A DNA stretch of 64,000 nt from Hyalella azteca (GCF_000764305.2 NW_025934678.1:4073-68072), one strand, 5' to 3'. Positions 23,534-37,300 are shown, counted from the first letter of the stretch. Notes: generated from the letters alone by a model not told the origin. A program made the numbers and translations.

Positions 23534-23768
23534 CAGAGCCGGGCAGCGCTACTTTGAAATGTAGTGGCCGCTACCGCTACATGCTCTAAACGTAGCGGGC
23601 GCTACCGCTACCGCCACATGCTATAAATGTAGCGGGCGCTACCGCTACCGCTACACCCACTAGATTAGAGCGCCGCTACAATCTAATTGTAGCGCCGCAA
23701 TTGTAGCGCCGCAACCGCTACTGAACATGTAGCGGCCGCTACATGTAGCGCGCTTCTGCCCACCTCTG
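23534..23768 (-). mobile_element. hAT-like MITE with GTAGCG subterminal repeats
   Basis: The ends are CAGAGCCGGGCAG and, inverted, CTGCCCACCTCTG. Between them lie many copies of GCTACCGCTACC and its complement. Its right flank (23769-23900) is the reverse complement of 59060-59211, so this locus and 58911-59348 share a larger parent element. Non-coding. hAT affiliation is inferred from the CAGAGGTGGGCA-type terminus. Confidence 0.65.
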
Positions 23769-23900
23769 GCTAACAACTAACATGTTGACACTAGTAACAG
23801 GCTAAGGTTGACAACATTACACCAAAATTTTTCGTACAGTTTTATTCTATAATTTATATTATGTATGTATCATGCTGGTTTTTAAATAATATTTAATATT

Positions 23901-24409
23901 ACTAAGAGCCCCGTGGACGCGCTCAGCCGCAAAAGTCGCTTACGGAGTTTTATAACTATTTAGAACTGCAATAACTCCCCTCATAAATAAGATACAAGTC
24001 TGAAATTTGGAATGCTGTCCTGGCTAATTATTTTCAATGCGCTGTCATTAAGATAAATTATGTAAACTTTTTATTTCAACTGTTATCAGGGATGATAAAA
24101 TTATGCACCCCGGTGTTCGCATAGCGTGTGACTTTTCTAGCATTTTTCGTCGGTTCTCGTCGGCATCAGTACGTCGGTTTACCTATTTATTCTTCATTGA
24201 TCGCTACCCCAAACATTTCTGAATTATTATTCTAGTATTAGATATATGCTTTTGAAGCCCAAAGTTAGGTGAAACTTCCGTAGATTAAAGCACGACCAGA
24301 CCTTTGGTTGATACACATTCCTGCAGGCGCAGGCAATAAATCTTCCCTTCGAGGTAAACCGGCACTCCTCTTTCCTGCCCACTTCGCCGTCTGGTCTATG
24401 AGCGTCATG
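23901..24409. other. Intergenic, no recognised feature
   Basis: Nothing beyond AT-rich sequence. The minus-strand frame 24227-24490 shows no motif. Confidence 0.45.
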
Positions 24410-26470
24410 GTCGTTTATGAGCGTAATTATGTTTTTAAATATGAAGAGTATGAATGCAAAAACATCACAGTTTAGTATAAAGTTTTCCATTTGCTACCAC
24501 ATGAACAATTATTTTAATGCACATCTTTGAATTAAATTAGCTAGAGTATAGCATATTACATTCGATACTTTCAGGATTCTATGTAATCATTGGAGTTTTC
24601 CATTCGAAGTGAAAATTTTCCATGTGAGAAATTTATTAAATACGGTTAAGAAATGTTCTTCATTTCATATCGTTCTATTCCTGTAAAAAATTTTTCAAGG
24701 ATAAAAAGTAGTCCGCAACAATGCACTGAACATCGCTTTATAAAATGTCATATTAATATCAGACCATGCCCACTGAATTACTCTCATACTGAATATCTGA
24801 TTTCAATTATTATTACCATGATTGTAAAAATGCAGATTTCTATGATAATAAATGTCTATTATTATAATAAATTATATTTCTATTATTAGCATATTAAATA
24901 ATAGCATATTCAATTCTAAACCTATATGGTACTATGCAATCATGGGAGCATTCATGTCGATCTTGAAATAGTAAATGTCAGAAATTCATTAAAAACGGTT
25001 AAGAAATGTATTTAAATTCAAATCATTCTACTTCTGTAGAAATTTTTTCATGGTTAAAAAGAGCCCTCAACAATACTTAGCACGTCGCTTAATAATTTAT
25101 AATATTCATGTCAGACTCGGCCCACTGAATTACTGTCATACTGAATTACTGTTTTAAATAATTATTACTGTGATTGTAAATAGGATGATTCATATGATAA
25201 TGAAAGAGGAAAATCTAGATACATAATTTTTAAAGCTATGATGCGTCTTCCCACGAACAGAGTTCCGAATTAATAAAGGCTTTTTTCAGAGCAGTTTCCT
25301 TTCCACCTCGACTTTTGTTGTAATGGAGTCTTCATTCCAAATAAAAAGGAGGTTGCGCTACAATTATTGTACAGATTACGAAGAGATAATCGTAATTATG
25401 TTTTAAAGTGTGAAGAGAATGAATGCATAATCAGCACACTTTAATATTTAATTGTCATTTACTACAACTTGAAGTCGTACAGGAAGTCGTGAACAATATT
25501 CAGCCTTGCATAAATCATTCATAACAAACTTTGCACAAATCAACTTATAAATAAATCATCAAGTTTGCATAAATCATTCATAACAAAGAATGAATGGTTG
25601 TAAAAATAAATGGAGCGATCTAAATGGTGATATTGTTTATGAATTCATTGGAAAATATTCAAATAAAGTTGAAAATTCCATTATAAATTAGTTAGCACTG
25701 CTATGTTACATTCTCCATTAATGAATAGATAACGAAAACTACCACGAAAACATGAATGAAAACATATCACGTAAAGAAGACGATGGAGAGGATGAGTGGG
25801 GTAAGGGAGGTTTGAGGACTAATGTATTGGTGGGAGCCGATGGCAGTGTCAGGTTGTGGTGTGTAACGATACTTAACTGTATAGCTATTAGGTGCACTGC
25901 ATAGTTACAGGCTCCTTTGTATTCATGAATAAATTTGTTCGATGACTGACTGACGGGTATCATTCATTAATAGATATTGCAACATAGCAATGTTAACTAA
26001 TTTATAATTTGTAACATTGAGTTCTCTGAAGTCCGAGTTCCCTGAGGCCAGCAGATCTTTGTAAAATCTGCACTCGCGTGTAAGTTCGGCCGTCACCAGC
26101 CCCAGCTGTCTGGTTAATGAATTAATCATTGAGTTAAATGAGCTGGAATATAGCAATTTAAATTCTATACGTACATGATCTGCGCAGTAATGAGAATATT
26201 CATGTAAATGTGTACATTTTTATCAGAAGTTCATAAAAAACGGTTAAGACATGCATTTAAATTGATTTTCTATTTCTGTAGACATTTTTTAAAGTCTAAA
26301 AATTAGAACAACACATTGCACATTGCTTAATAATCTGTAATATTAATATCAGCCTACTGAATTATTATCATACTGAATTACTGATTTAAATTATTATTAC
26401 TGTGATTGTAAAAATTATGATTTATATGATAATAAAAAGGCAAAATAAATACCGGTACTTAATTTTAAAG
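24410..26470 (+). repeat. Three to four diverged ~350-bp direct repeats
   Basis: The phrase AAAACGGTTAAGAMATG (24645, 25000, 26240) and its surroundings, with CCACTGAATTACT and ATTATTACTGTGATTGTAAA downstream, recur in the same order. A partial unit begins with CGTAATTATGTTT (24423 and 25390). No coding capacity. Probably fragments of one old repeat family. Confidence 0.65.
25936..26078 (+). repeat. Inverted repeat arm (partner 26816-26945)
   Basis: CTGACGGGTATCATTCATTA through AGATCTTTGTAAAATCTGCA is the reverse complement of 26816-26945. The arms are about 130 bp and very similar, with a spacer of about 740 bp. The spacer contains one of the 350-bp repeats and a GC-rich patch (26670-26750). 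Confidence 0.8.
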
Positions 26471-26815
26471 CAAATAACAGCAGCGAAAACCACAATGATG
26501 CGAAGTACCATGGTACGGATTATTATTGTAAAAAAATTTGCAGCTATATTTGAGCAACTGCTACATTAGTATTACATCAGACTACACGTTCAAATAAAGT
26601 TTGTATCCTAAATTGTTGAAGTCAAAACATGTCCAGTGGTTTATGAGGGAACCTCAAGCACATAAATCTCTCTCTCGGCGCTGTCAAGTGCCCTTTCAGC
26701 TCCTTCCCGGACCGTGGGTGGCCAGCGGTCGGCCAGAGCAGTGCAGACTTACACTTACTTAGTGCCGACTTACTTAGTGCAGACTTACAGCAGTGCAGAC
26801 AACTTACACGAGAGT

Positions 26816-26945
26816 GCAGATTTTACAAAGATCTGCTGGCCTCAGGGAACTCGGACTTCAGAGAACTCAATGTTACAAATTATAAATTAGTTAACATTGC
26901 TATGTTGCAATATCTATTAACGAATGATACCCGTCAGTCAGTCCA
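26816..26945 (-). repeat. Inverted repeat arm (partner 25936-26078)
   Basis: Reverse complement of the arm at 25936. It is followed by a TATACATA-rich self-complementary stretch to about 27045. Confidence 0.8.
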
Positions 26946-27349
26946 TTAATATGTATAGTTATAGTAGTATACATATAGTAGTATTCATACATATACATAC
27001 ATGTATAGTATAACTATACATACTATACAGTTATGTATAGTTATAGAAGGTAGGTGAGAACACAACCCGAAAATTATCTACGTAACTTTGAGGCTATGAA
27101 AGTTACACAACACGTATTGTCAATAAAGGTTATTAGTAAGAAAACAACCAATTTGATAATAGAGTACAATTTCGTAGAAAAATTAGTAGTATGTCGCTCG
27201 CTGATTAAAAATGTAGAGGAGGGGGAGTGGAGGAGGGGAATGTGCAGCCAGACGTTAGAAGGAAGAGCCTGGCCGAGAAATTTTAACCGCGTGAGGCCGT
27301 TTGGGCTCGATGCGGCGTTCAGCGACCGCTCCACCTGACTCTTAAGTTG

Positions 27350-27543
27350 AGTAAAATCTAAAGGCTTTATCTATAAATGGAGCGGTAGCGCTGTAGCGGC
27401 AAAACCTCGTATCGCTACATAAATATGTAGCGGGCGCTACCGCTACCGCTACAATTGCTTAAATGTAGCGCCGCTACCGCAACTGAAAATGTAGCGGGCG
27501 CTAGTAGCGGCCGCAACATGTAGCGCGCTACTGCCCACCTCTG
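27350..27543 (-). mobile_element. hAT-like MITE end with GTAGCG repeats
   Basis: The sequence ends CTACTGCCCACCTCTG and is the reverse complement of 58911-59090, including the inner TTTAGATTTTACT word. The opposite end was not found here, so it is a one-ended fragment. Confidence 0.65.
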
Positions 27544-27599
27544 CATATAAGGCTTCTGATATAGTTCGCAGGGCAAGGAAAAGACAGGCAAGAGGGAGC

Positions 27600-27830
27600 C
27601 TGTCTTTTATGCAAGTTTGATCGAATACGAAAAAATGTTTTCTATTAATAATTTTCTTATTTGTCTTCTCAATGAGTCGAGCGAGTTTTTTTGCTGGCGT
27701 AGGCAGATCGAGAAGCAGGTTACCAAAGGAAATTTGAATAGTATGCAGTGTTTTGAATGTGCAATATTCATTATAAAGCAGGTGAAGAGTTTTGCAACAC
27801 TTGAAATTGAAATCTAGAAGTGACAATAGT
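27600..27830 (+). pseudogene. Penelope-like N-terminal fragment (tentative)
   Basis: The plus-strand frame 27617-27817 contains LLNESSEFFCWRRQIEKQ. Its nucleotide sequence matches the reverse complement of 30500-30630, which lies just upstream of the Penelope reverse transcriptase on the minus strand. I infer a detached N-terminal piece in the opposite orientation. It is short and has no catalytic residues. Confidence 0.4.
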
Positions 27831-27839
27831 ACAAATCAA

Positions 27840-29215
27840 GTGTATTGTGGATACAGTTCGAAATCAAAAGATAAAATTGCTCTAAAAATAATTTAAGCGT
27901 CCGTAAGAATACTGAAGTTTGGAGGTTGATAGATGGAGACGATCTTGATAAAGAGGCCTTCAGCTATAGCCATTCTTGAAGCGTCTGGGCGCCGCATAAC
28001 GATGCCAGTGCAGGCTTCTGAAGTCGCTCGGGTGATGGTCAAGAAAATGTTTAAACAACATTGTTTGCTTGAAGCAGTCTAGATTTTTACAGGGATTATT
28101 ATTCAGTACAAGGTTCTAAATTTTCTTATTTTGTAGTAGATGAGAGGTTTTAATTTTTCGTTATCTGTTGTGCTCTTGATAATATTATGAATGATTGACT
28201 GTAATACTCGTTCATATACTTTGTAGCCGTTGTTCATCTGGTTTTGGGAGAAGATGAGGGCGTCGCGTTGCGCGAGTTTGACTGCTGGAGTTAAGGTTTT
28301 ACAGCGCTCTGCCTTCTCTCAGAACCATCAGCCTAGCTCTACTCGTGCTTGCGTGCTGACTGCTGCCGTGCTGTCTAATTTTTTGGTGATAAGCTCCTGC
28401 GTAAGCACGAGGCCAGATGTGTAGCTAATTCATTGCCCATGAAGCCAGTTTGTTCATTTTCCATCTCACGTCTTTGTTTTATTTTTTCTTGTGTCAGTGT
28501 TGAGCTTGATAAACCTAGTATGCCCATTGTGACAGGTAATATGTAGTAGTTTTCTGACCTTTTCTTGATCTTTTTATTGTCGGCCGTTATCGGGTAACCG
28601 AATCTCCATCTTCTTTCTATCCAGACTTGCGTAAACTTCGATGATGATTCAATGTAACTGTTATAACAGTTCATTTTTAGCGATCAATCGAACTGATGAA
28701 TAGGATCGAAGTGTCACATCTCGTAAGTTTGATGCTTAATTTGGTTTGTACAGTACACTATTGCTATCATTCATACATCGACGAAACATTAGATTGTTGC
28801 CACCCTAAATTAGTAATTATTTGCGACGCTTAGTACCTAGCCGTCAATTAAGTACGAGTTTCTTGATATTTTGTTTCCTTTCAGTGAGATTAAAAGCCCT
28901 TGTTGTTTTTCGAGTATACATTTGTTCTATTGTGTGTTTGTTTACGGTCGAACTTTCCGGCAGTAAACCTGGAGTGTCATTAAAAATGTCTTTCCTGTCT
29001 TTGGGTTCACCGTTACTTGGCTGAGAAGATTTAGATAGCCTCGAATTCAGTCCATGACAGAGGGTTTCCTTATATAGATGCTGCTTTGGTGCTTCGAGAT
29101 GGTTCCATTAGATGCTGTTTCATTATTGATTCGGTTTTCTTTCGATCGATAATTTAATATTTAATTGTAAACTGTTTTATATAAAATCCCATTATTTACT
29201 ATGATTTGTACCAAA
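27840..29215. other. Intergenic, mostly unrecognised
   Basis: No supported gene. The minus-strand frame 28375-28674 might belong to the Penelope locus upstream of it, but I see no endonuclease motif. Confidence 0.4.
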
Positions 29216-29219
29216 TTCG

Positions 29220-30640
29220 GAGTTAAGTTTTTAAATCAATCTCGGATGTGCAGGCCTTGAATGATTTTTGTATGAGAGCGCGCACGGTGCTGGTTTCATA
29301 GCTCTGTGGGCTGACTACAGTATTGCTCTGTTCTCTGACTTCGTTTAGCACTTTCCAGGCATTGCTATATTTCTGGTATGCATTAGTGACAAATAAATTA
29401 ACGTCAACTCGTACTATTACATCCAGGGAGTACAATTTGTGATTTTTTTCCATTTTCATGGGTAAACTTTGACTGAATCATGTTCTAAGGCTCTTCGCAG
29501 TTCATTCATGTGTTCTTCATCCTGACTGCAGACGACGAAAATGCCATCAACGTATCTGCAGTAAAGTTCAGGCTTGATATGTGCATTGAGCAACAATCTA
29601 TTTTTCAGATCAAACATATAAAATTCTGCAAATGTTCGACCCAGGGGACATCTTACGGCAACGCCATTAACTTGTCGGTAAATTTTGTTGTCAGGAGTCC
29701 GAAAGGGAGATTCTGAAGTGCAGAGGCGAAGAAGATCAATTAGGATCTTTTTTGCCTTTCTTGGTACAGGTGGGGCTGACAAGGTTTCGTCAGAATGTAC
29801 ATGCTGCACGATAACTTCTAAAGTTTCTTCGGTTGGTGCATAAGTCAACAAATTAGTGACATCCATGCATGCAGTGACGCTTAGAGACCAGAAGGGCGCG
29901 TGGCATGTAGAATTTCCAAGAAGTCATTTCTATATTTTAACGAGTATTTCTTAGGGATATATGGTTTTATTATAGCGTCCAACTCCTTAGATGTCTTGTA
30001 TACTATAATAGATTAAAGTGAAGTTGAAGAAGTAACGTGCAAAATTATAGGCCTTAGAGAGTTATCTTCTTTGTGAGTTTTAATCATAGAGCCTGATAGA
30101 GGTAGCCTGGAGAATAGCTCCCAAAAATCGGGGTAAGTTTTTAGATCCTATTGCAAACTTATCTGTGTTGATTAGTTTATATGCTCTCCTCTGGAGGTGT
30201 TCTGCTGGATCCCTTGCTACATGTTTGAATTTGGACTCTTCTGATATAATTTCGTTACTTTTTTGAAAGATGATCTGTCCTGTCCATAATTACGACAATA
30301 TTTATTTTATCAGCTTTCTGTAGAACAATTTGGTCTTTGTCTCAGAGTTGTTTAGCTGCTTGACGTAGAACCGGAGTTAAGACTGCTGAGGTCGATGAGC
30401 CTCGTTGTTAGGTGGCTTTAGCTCGCGATTGATCTCTCAAGTTTGGGCTGATGACAATTTTTTTACCAGCTTTAAGTTTCAGTAAGAGTTCGTTTAATAA
30501 CTAAAGTTCAATTGCTTTTCGGTAATCTACTTTCAATCTGCCTACGTCGACTCATTGAGAAGACAAATAAGAATATTATCAATAGAAAACATTCTCTGGT
30601 ATTCAATCAAACTTTCATATTAGGCTTCTTGCACTTTTGA
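29220..30640 (-). pseudogene. Penelope-like element reverse transcriptase, decayed
   Basis: Read on the minus strand from 30640, this carries the whole RT in order. Segments are DKDQIVLQKADK...VVIMDRTDHLSK (about 30350-30270), GSMIKTHKEDNSLRPII (about 30100-30050), the DVTNL motif (29866), TPDNKIYRQVNGVAVRCPLG (about 29690-29630), and YCRYVDGIFVVC (about 29570-29535), where the catalytic YxDD has become YVDG. After a frame change, SLDVIVRVD and KYSNAWKVLNEV follow (29440-29340). Penelope-like enzymes copy RNA at nicked target DNA. The altered second Asp, several stops and frameshifts show it is inactive. No GIY-YIG domain was found downstream of it. Confidence 0.85.
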
Positions 30641-30854
30641 AGAATTAGTAGAAACCAATTATTTTGATTCAAACCCATCAATGACGCATGACCATTTTTT
30701 CAACTCCCATTGCAAATTTTTCAACTTACGCTCAGTTTTACTTCATTTCCAAGCACAAATATAATTTCCTTCAGTTAATATCTGATGGACGAATGCCTTC
30801 ACCAAAATGTTTCTTAAATAACAAACAAATTTAACTTCCACTTCATTTGTGCAG

Positions 30855-30911
30855 GTTCTGACGCTGGACGGCAGTCAGGTGACCACGAATACTTACGTTG
30901 ATGGACGGAGT
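30855..30911 (+). CDS. Candidate small exon 2 of the large gene
   Basis: A good acceptor (TTCATTTGTGCAG, 30842-30854) and donor (GTGAGT, 30912-30917) bound 57 nt, which read VLTLDGSQVTTNTYVDGRS with no stop and phase 0 at both ends. Joining to CAG|GGT at 31364/31365 keeps the long frame open. The exon and ~230 bp of upstream intron are duplicated at 45610-45921, where the donor is lost. Conservation of the acceptor and the phase match argue for a real exon, but only RNA could show which first exon it follows (the leader exons at 18126/18575 are phase-compatible). Confidence 0.55.
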
Positions 30912-31337
30912 GTGAGTATTGCAAAGTAATTGGGGTTACTTTGCAAATTAATAATTGCATAAGGGCAAATTAATACGAAGGTGGTAATTAACCTTTAAGC
31001 ATCGCGGTTTTCAAAAAAGTTTAATTTAATTCATTTCACATATTCATTGAAATTATTAAGAACCTCATGACATACTTAGATGCTGGTATTAGTTTCCAGA
31101 GAGTTTCATTCCATTCATCGGATGAAGAAATTCACTACAATAATATTTAAATGGTTAAATACATGACATGCGTAGCATTATTTAGGCTTGAAACTTGACA
31201 TAATATAGGGAAATTTGTTCCGATAAATAATCAGCGTTAAGCGCCCCATCAGTAAGCATTTAAATGTCATTCACAATAATGATTCAGTTGGGTAATATGC
31301 TTAGAAGCAGTTAGAGATTATATTTACAGAAAAGTTC

Positions 31338-34300
31338 ATGGTCATCAGTCCAACTCGTCCTCAGGGTGTGGTGGTGATGCCTGGGCTGGCGTCTCAGGCC
31401 TCCGACCCTCCGATGCAAGGCGTGCAGATGAGGATCAGCTCTTCTTCTTCAGCTCGTCCACCGAGATCTGACATTCCGTTCTTCTCTTCATCATCAGCAA
31501 ACACTCTTCCATTGAGTATGGTGACAACCTCTTCTTCCAGCACAAGTAACTCTGAAATGGTGACGATAAATTCCAATAGATACAACCAGATTGTCTCTCA
31601 ACTTTCGAAGAGAGTGGATACAGCAAGCCTCTTCAGGCCCCAAAAAGCTGCACCCATAAACTATTTTGTCATGAACATGGATACGAAAACCCGGTCCACT
31701 TCCGACGAGCGTGCAGGTAGGCGCTACCGTCGTTATTCTTCGGAGTCAGTATCCAATAACAATAGTGAGATAAGCAAAACTTTTCAACTTTTAGATGAAG
31801 GGGAAGAGAAAATCCAGTTAAGTGAACGATACAAGAATATAACCTTAATATTAGGGAATACTGGAACCGGCAAGAGTACATTTCTTCAATGGTTCGCTGG
31901 GGACAATAATAAGTTGCTAGCAAAAAGGGAACGTGGGAAAAGTGGAGCGTTTCTTATTGAGGATGGAAATAGAATAGGCAATTCTACTCTAAAATCGATG
32001 ACAATTTTCCCAGAGTTGGTGGTTCACACTGGAACAGATGATGCGTACTATGATTGCCCTGGATTTAGTGATACGAGGAGTACCAGTATGGAAATAGCAA
32101 CAACCTACTTCATTAAAAAAGTTGCAGATTATGCTGAATATGTTAAATTGATCTTTGTTGTTAATCATTCATCGGTTAGAAGAGGTGTAGATAGACAAGA
32201 TTTAATGAAATTACTTAGACATGCTACTGATTTCATAACAGACATTGATAAATATCGGCGAAGTATTGCCCTTATGGTGACAAAAATTGATCCTCATTTT
32301 GAATTCGTAAACGGGAGCTTTATTTTAGATTCAGATGACCTCGTTATAAGAGCCATAGGCCATTTTCTAGAGGAGGTCAAGCAGTGGTTAAGGGAGCGAT
32401 TAGCCGATGCAAGAGTTCCTCTTAAAGAAAAACAATTTTGTGAGCACGCAATAAAGTTTGTGGACACTCTTTCAATCATGGACGGTGATCACTATTCGAG
32501 GATTGGCATTTTTAGAAGGCCAGATAGGTCAGCACCACTGAGTCATATAAGGTATTTAGAAGAGGGAAAGGAGCATGTAGGAAGGATAGTGAATGAATAC
32601 CTTGCGTTCACGGCAAACAGTGATGGTGATTTTGGCTATACCATATCTGATACGTCCAAGGTTGCTGTAGGTGCTCTGGCAGTAGGAATTAACGACAATG
32701 TATCCTTTAATCTCCGCACCATCGCTGCCCGCATGCAGGAGCATTACAACCATTTAGTAGAAGAGATGCGTAGCAAGATACTCTCCATGCCTGACATAAC
32801 TGCAGCCGTTGATGCAGATCCTGTAGAGGCTCGAAAATTTATAGATTCTTTAAATTCTGGATATACCGTTACGACTAACCTAATGGGAGAAGTTCTTAAT
32901 ATAACAACAGACCAGTTGGCTGAAAAAATCAACAAGAGCCTCACTATCTTAGGTATATGTGACTGTGATGAGGCTATGTTAAGAATTGAGCAGCAATGTA
33001 AGTATTTTGCATTCCTGCAGGTTGTGGGGGACGACGTACTAGGGACTAGGGCATGGAATGCTTTGTTACAACCCGTTGTAACCTACCTCTCTGACTCTAA
33101 GCATGCTGTTCAGCAGGATATTAATGATGCTGCAAAGAAAATTATCGAGAATGTATGGTATAACCTTCGCATCATCTCGGATTACTTGCTGGTGTATTAC
33201 GGAAATTCAGTAGATGGGATGCGTAGTAAGATACGCTCTTTTTCTACCACTGCCGTGAGAATTGATGCAAATCGATCAGAGGCTCGAAAATTTTTAAATT
33301 GGTTTAACGCCGGAAATAACCGTACTACACGGCTAATGGAAGAAGTTCACAATGTAACCATAGACAAATTGGTAAAAAATATAAACAAAAGTCATACGGC
33401 CTTAGGTATAAACGGATTTAAAGATACAATGCAAAATATTTCGCAGCAAGAGAAATATTTCGAATTTCTGAAAGTTATGCATGGTAACTTGATAGACAAC
33501 AGGGCATGGGGCAACTTTTTGCAGCCCGTTGCAACATACCTCTACGACGCTAAGCATGCTATCCAACAGGACATTGATGGTGCTGCAGAGAAAATTAACC
33601 ACAATGTATGGTCTAACCTTACTATCATCTCTGAAAAAATGCATGGATATTACAGAAATTTAATCGAAGAGGTACTTGGCAAGATACGCTCTTTTCCTAC
33701 CTCTACTGGGGCTGTTGATGCAAATCTATCTAAGGCTCTAACACTCAATGATTCTCTAAATGCTGGATATGCCCGAACGACAAAATTCACGGAAGAAGTT
33801 ATTAATATAACAACAGACCAGTTGGGGCGGAAGATAAACAAGAGCTTCAAGACACTTAGGATAGATGGGTGCGCCAAGGCTATGCGAATTATTTCGCAGC
33901 AGGGACAATATTATGCATTTTTGCAAGTATTGAGTAATAGCGCATTAGGTTCTAGGACTTGGGGTGACTTGTTGCAACCTGTTGCATACTACCTCTCTGT
34001 CTCAAGGCGTAATATTCAGGAGAATATCAATGATGCCACAGAAAAAATCATTGCTCAAATGCAAAACACAGTAACTAATATTGCAACAAAAATTAAAATA
34101 TATTACCAGAAAGAAATGAGTTCCATTGTAATTCATCAACTACCCGCAGAAATTAGCATTTGGCAAGCTTTAATCCTGAACAGGACAAAAGAGATGGAAC
34201 AATCAAATACAACACAAAATATGGCAAGAAAACTTCAAGAGATTATTTCAGATGATGATCGCTTCAAAATCAGCCATAACACAAACAATATTTTAAGACA

Positions 34301-37300
34301 AGGAAAGTACTTAACGTTCTTACAAATTATAAGCAACAAAACGCTAGATACCCCAACACCATCTCAATTAATAACTCCACTCAATGAAACAGCAACATAC
34401 CTCAAGGAATCGCAAGGATGGTACGAATTCTTGACCAATTTGTATGAAAAGTTATCTACATATGACGTACAGAAAAATAGAATGAAATACAACGTAGCCA
34501 ATATTGCAGAATGGGGAAAAGATGGTAAACAGCAGGGAATATCAATAACGAGACAAAACTTCAAGCAATTTATAAAAAATATAAAAACATTCAAAGTGAT
34601 GGGATATAATAAAATAAAAAACATAGAGGCTGATGATATACGCGTGGAGGATTTGAGACAAGTGGCCAGTTTGACGCTGAACAAATTCCATGTCTCATGT
34701 CAATCAAATAAACTCACAATCAAAGGAGGTTACATAAGACTTAGTGAAGCAATAGTGGAAATTGGGAATTGCCAACGCACCACAACAGAAATATTTGCTT
34801 TGAACAAAATATTCATTGACGAAAACCTATATAAGGTAGGGGAAAAGCTGAAGCTCGTAATGATAGCCCCGACATGGGAGGTAATAGGTCGTAGAACAAT
34901 AAACTTGAGTGGGGCTGACGCTCCGCCACATAATCCACGTAAGGCAAGGGACGGCGAGGGGGACGGGGGGCGGGGAGCTGACGGTAGGCCTGGCTTGCCT
35001 GGAGGACCAGCAGGGAGTTTCTTTGGCGTAGGCACAACATTCTTGAATGGAAATAGGTTGAATATTGTGGCTAATGGTGGAAATGGTGGTGATGGTCAGG
35101 ATGGTGGAGATGGTGGACCCGGTAGTGCAGGTATTTCTCTTAACAGCGATAATGAAAGATTTAAAGGAAATTTTGCTTGCTTGAATCTATGTTCTGACTA
35201 CCATTGTTACGAAAATGGCGTAATTGCCGTAATACCGGTCATTGTTTACTTAGGAGTTATAGATAATTATCATATTTCAAGTGAAGACGGCGCAATTGGC
35301 GGGGATGGTGGGGATGGTGGAGTAAGGGGGTACGGCGGTAAAGCAGGTGATATAAAGTTAATTACGCTAGGTGGTGATTCAGGAATATCAAGTAATAATA
35401 ACAATGGAGGAGATGGAACAATAGGTAAGGGTGGGGAAGGAGGAGCTGGTGGTGAGCATGGGTACTCCCTATACGTCAAGTGTTTATATTCTGCGGTAGC
35501 GTCTGTCATTCCAGTATCATACAAAGTCATAAAAACAGAAAATGTAGATCGCGACGGATATGGTCCATCTGGAAATAATGGTATGGATGGAGCTCATGGA
35601 CCAGGCAGCAGCCCAGATCCAGCAGACATCATTGAAAATAAATTTGAAATTATCAGCGATTACAAAAGTTATGCTAGAGAAAGCATGCATTTTGATGCTG
35701 GCCGCATTAGGAGAAAAGATCTCATAACATTTATCCGTGACTTGGATACTAATAGAGACATTAAACGTATGTATGATACGTCAGGATTATTAGGGGAGCA
35801 CCGAGGCTTAGAGAGGCAGTTTCGCCGGTTACAAAAAAGAGATTCTGTATTTTTTTATCAATCATTATTGGATAGGATTAATGAATATGCAAATAATCCA
35901 GAAGCTAACCAAAGATCCATGGAGCATAATAAGACCCTCGTCTATATGTATACAGCTGTCTTAAGCAAGTTATATGATTTAAAAAGTGATTCAGATACTA
36001 CATTGATCATAGATATAAAAGGGTACCTTGATATAGTGAAAACCAATGTCAATAATTTTATTCAACTAAAGGAAAGATATAGCATGGTTCACACAATAAA
36101 TAATTATAAGAATGAATACAAAAAAAATATTGATAAAAAAATTAATGAATCTAAGCTTTTCATCGAAGAGGAAATTACACCGGCCATTGATAAAATACTT
36201 GCGCAAATAGATGGTGAAATAGAGCTTCTTCTGGATGAAATAAAAGAACTGCAAAGAGAGGCTGAAGAAGAGAGAGATGAATTGCTTAAGAAGAAGAAAA
36301 GATTGGAACAAGCGGTGGTCCTTAGAGGATTGTTTAGTTGTTTAAAAATTGCAGGGTTAGCATTAAGTTTTTTAGTACCTGCAGGAGCGGCGGCAGGTGC
36401 GGTCATTGGAGCCGCAAGTTCAGTAGCAGAAGATTTCGTTTTAGACGATAAGACCGCACAGCATCAACCTCTATCATTGCCTGCTGGTGTAACGGCTGAC
36501 GTAAGGTTATTGGTAGGTAATATCAGAAGTGCCAAGGACATTAAAGTGACGAGAAATATTCAAATATTAGACAATATAGCTCATGAAATTGATCCACATC
36601 CATTGTTGAAAGATGTTCGTGAAAGTATAGAAAGAAACAGGCGTGAGATGATGGAAATCCGCAATCGAGAGGGAGCTCCAGGGCACGAAGAGCGGTCTGA
36701 AGAGCACGTGGCCAAAATTAAGGAAGAACTAAAGGCAAAAGAAATCGAACTGAAGACGGACAAAACTGTTGATAAAAAAAGAGCCACTGAGGCATTAGAT
36801 GCTATAGTTACCGTTTATCGTTTGATTCGGATTAGTGAAGTGAGCTTGGACATTTATAGTAAACACAGGAGTGATCAAGCAAATCTTGATGCGATAAGTA
36901 ATGCTATTCAACAAGCAGAAGAAAAGCTACAGAGTCTTAAACAATACGAAGATAGAATTTATAATACAATAAAGCCTATATTAAATAACATGGCAAAGGA
37001 TCTCGAAAAGGTAGAAGGTACGTTGGGTACAAAATCTCAAGTTGCGCTTGACGTAACTAAATGGCAGGTACAAAGCATGCTTAGAGACATAAAACTGTCA
37101 GTGCACCAATTAACCAAAGGGTTCAATGTAGAAGACAACTTGGCACGTTGCATTGGAAAGTTGGAAGAATCCATGACCACCTTAATCCATGTTTACGATC
37201 GCATGCAAGACTACCAACAACAACAAAACTTAGCTAACTATATTGCTGCAGTCGTTGCACCCCATGGTCCAGATAATGACGATCAAAAGGAATTAGAAAT

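Noticed and set aside
34364..36406. Minus-strand frames of 75-106 codons, some Pro/Ser-rich or Phe-rich
   Set aside because: Antisense of the giant exon. Pro/Ser richness mirrors its Gly-rich region.
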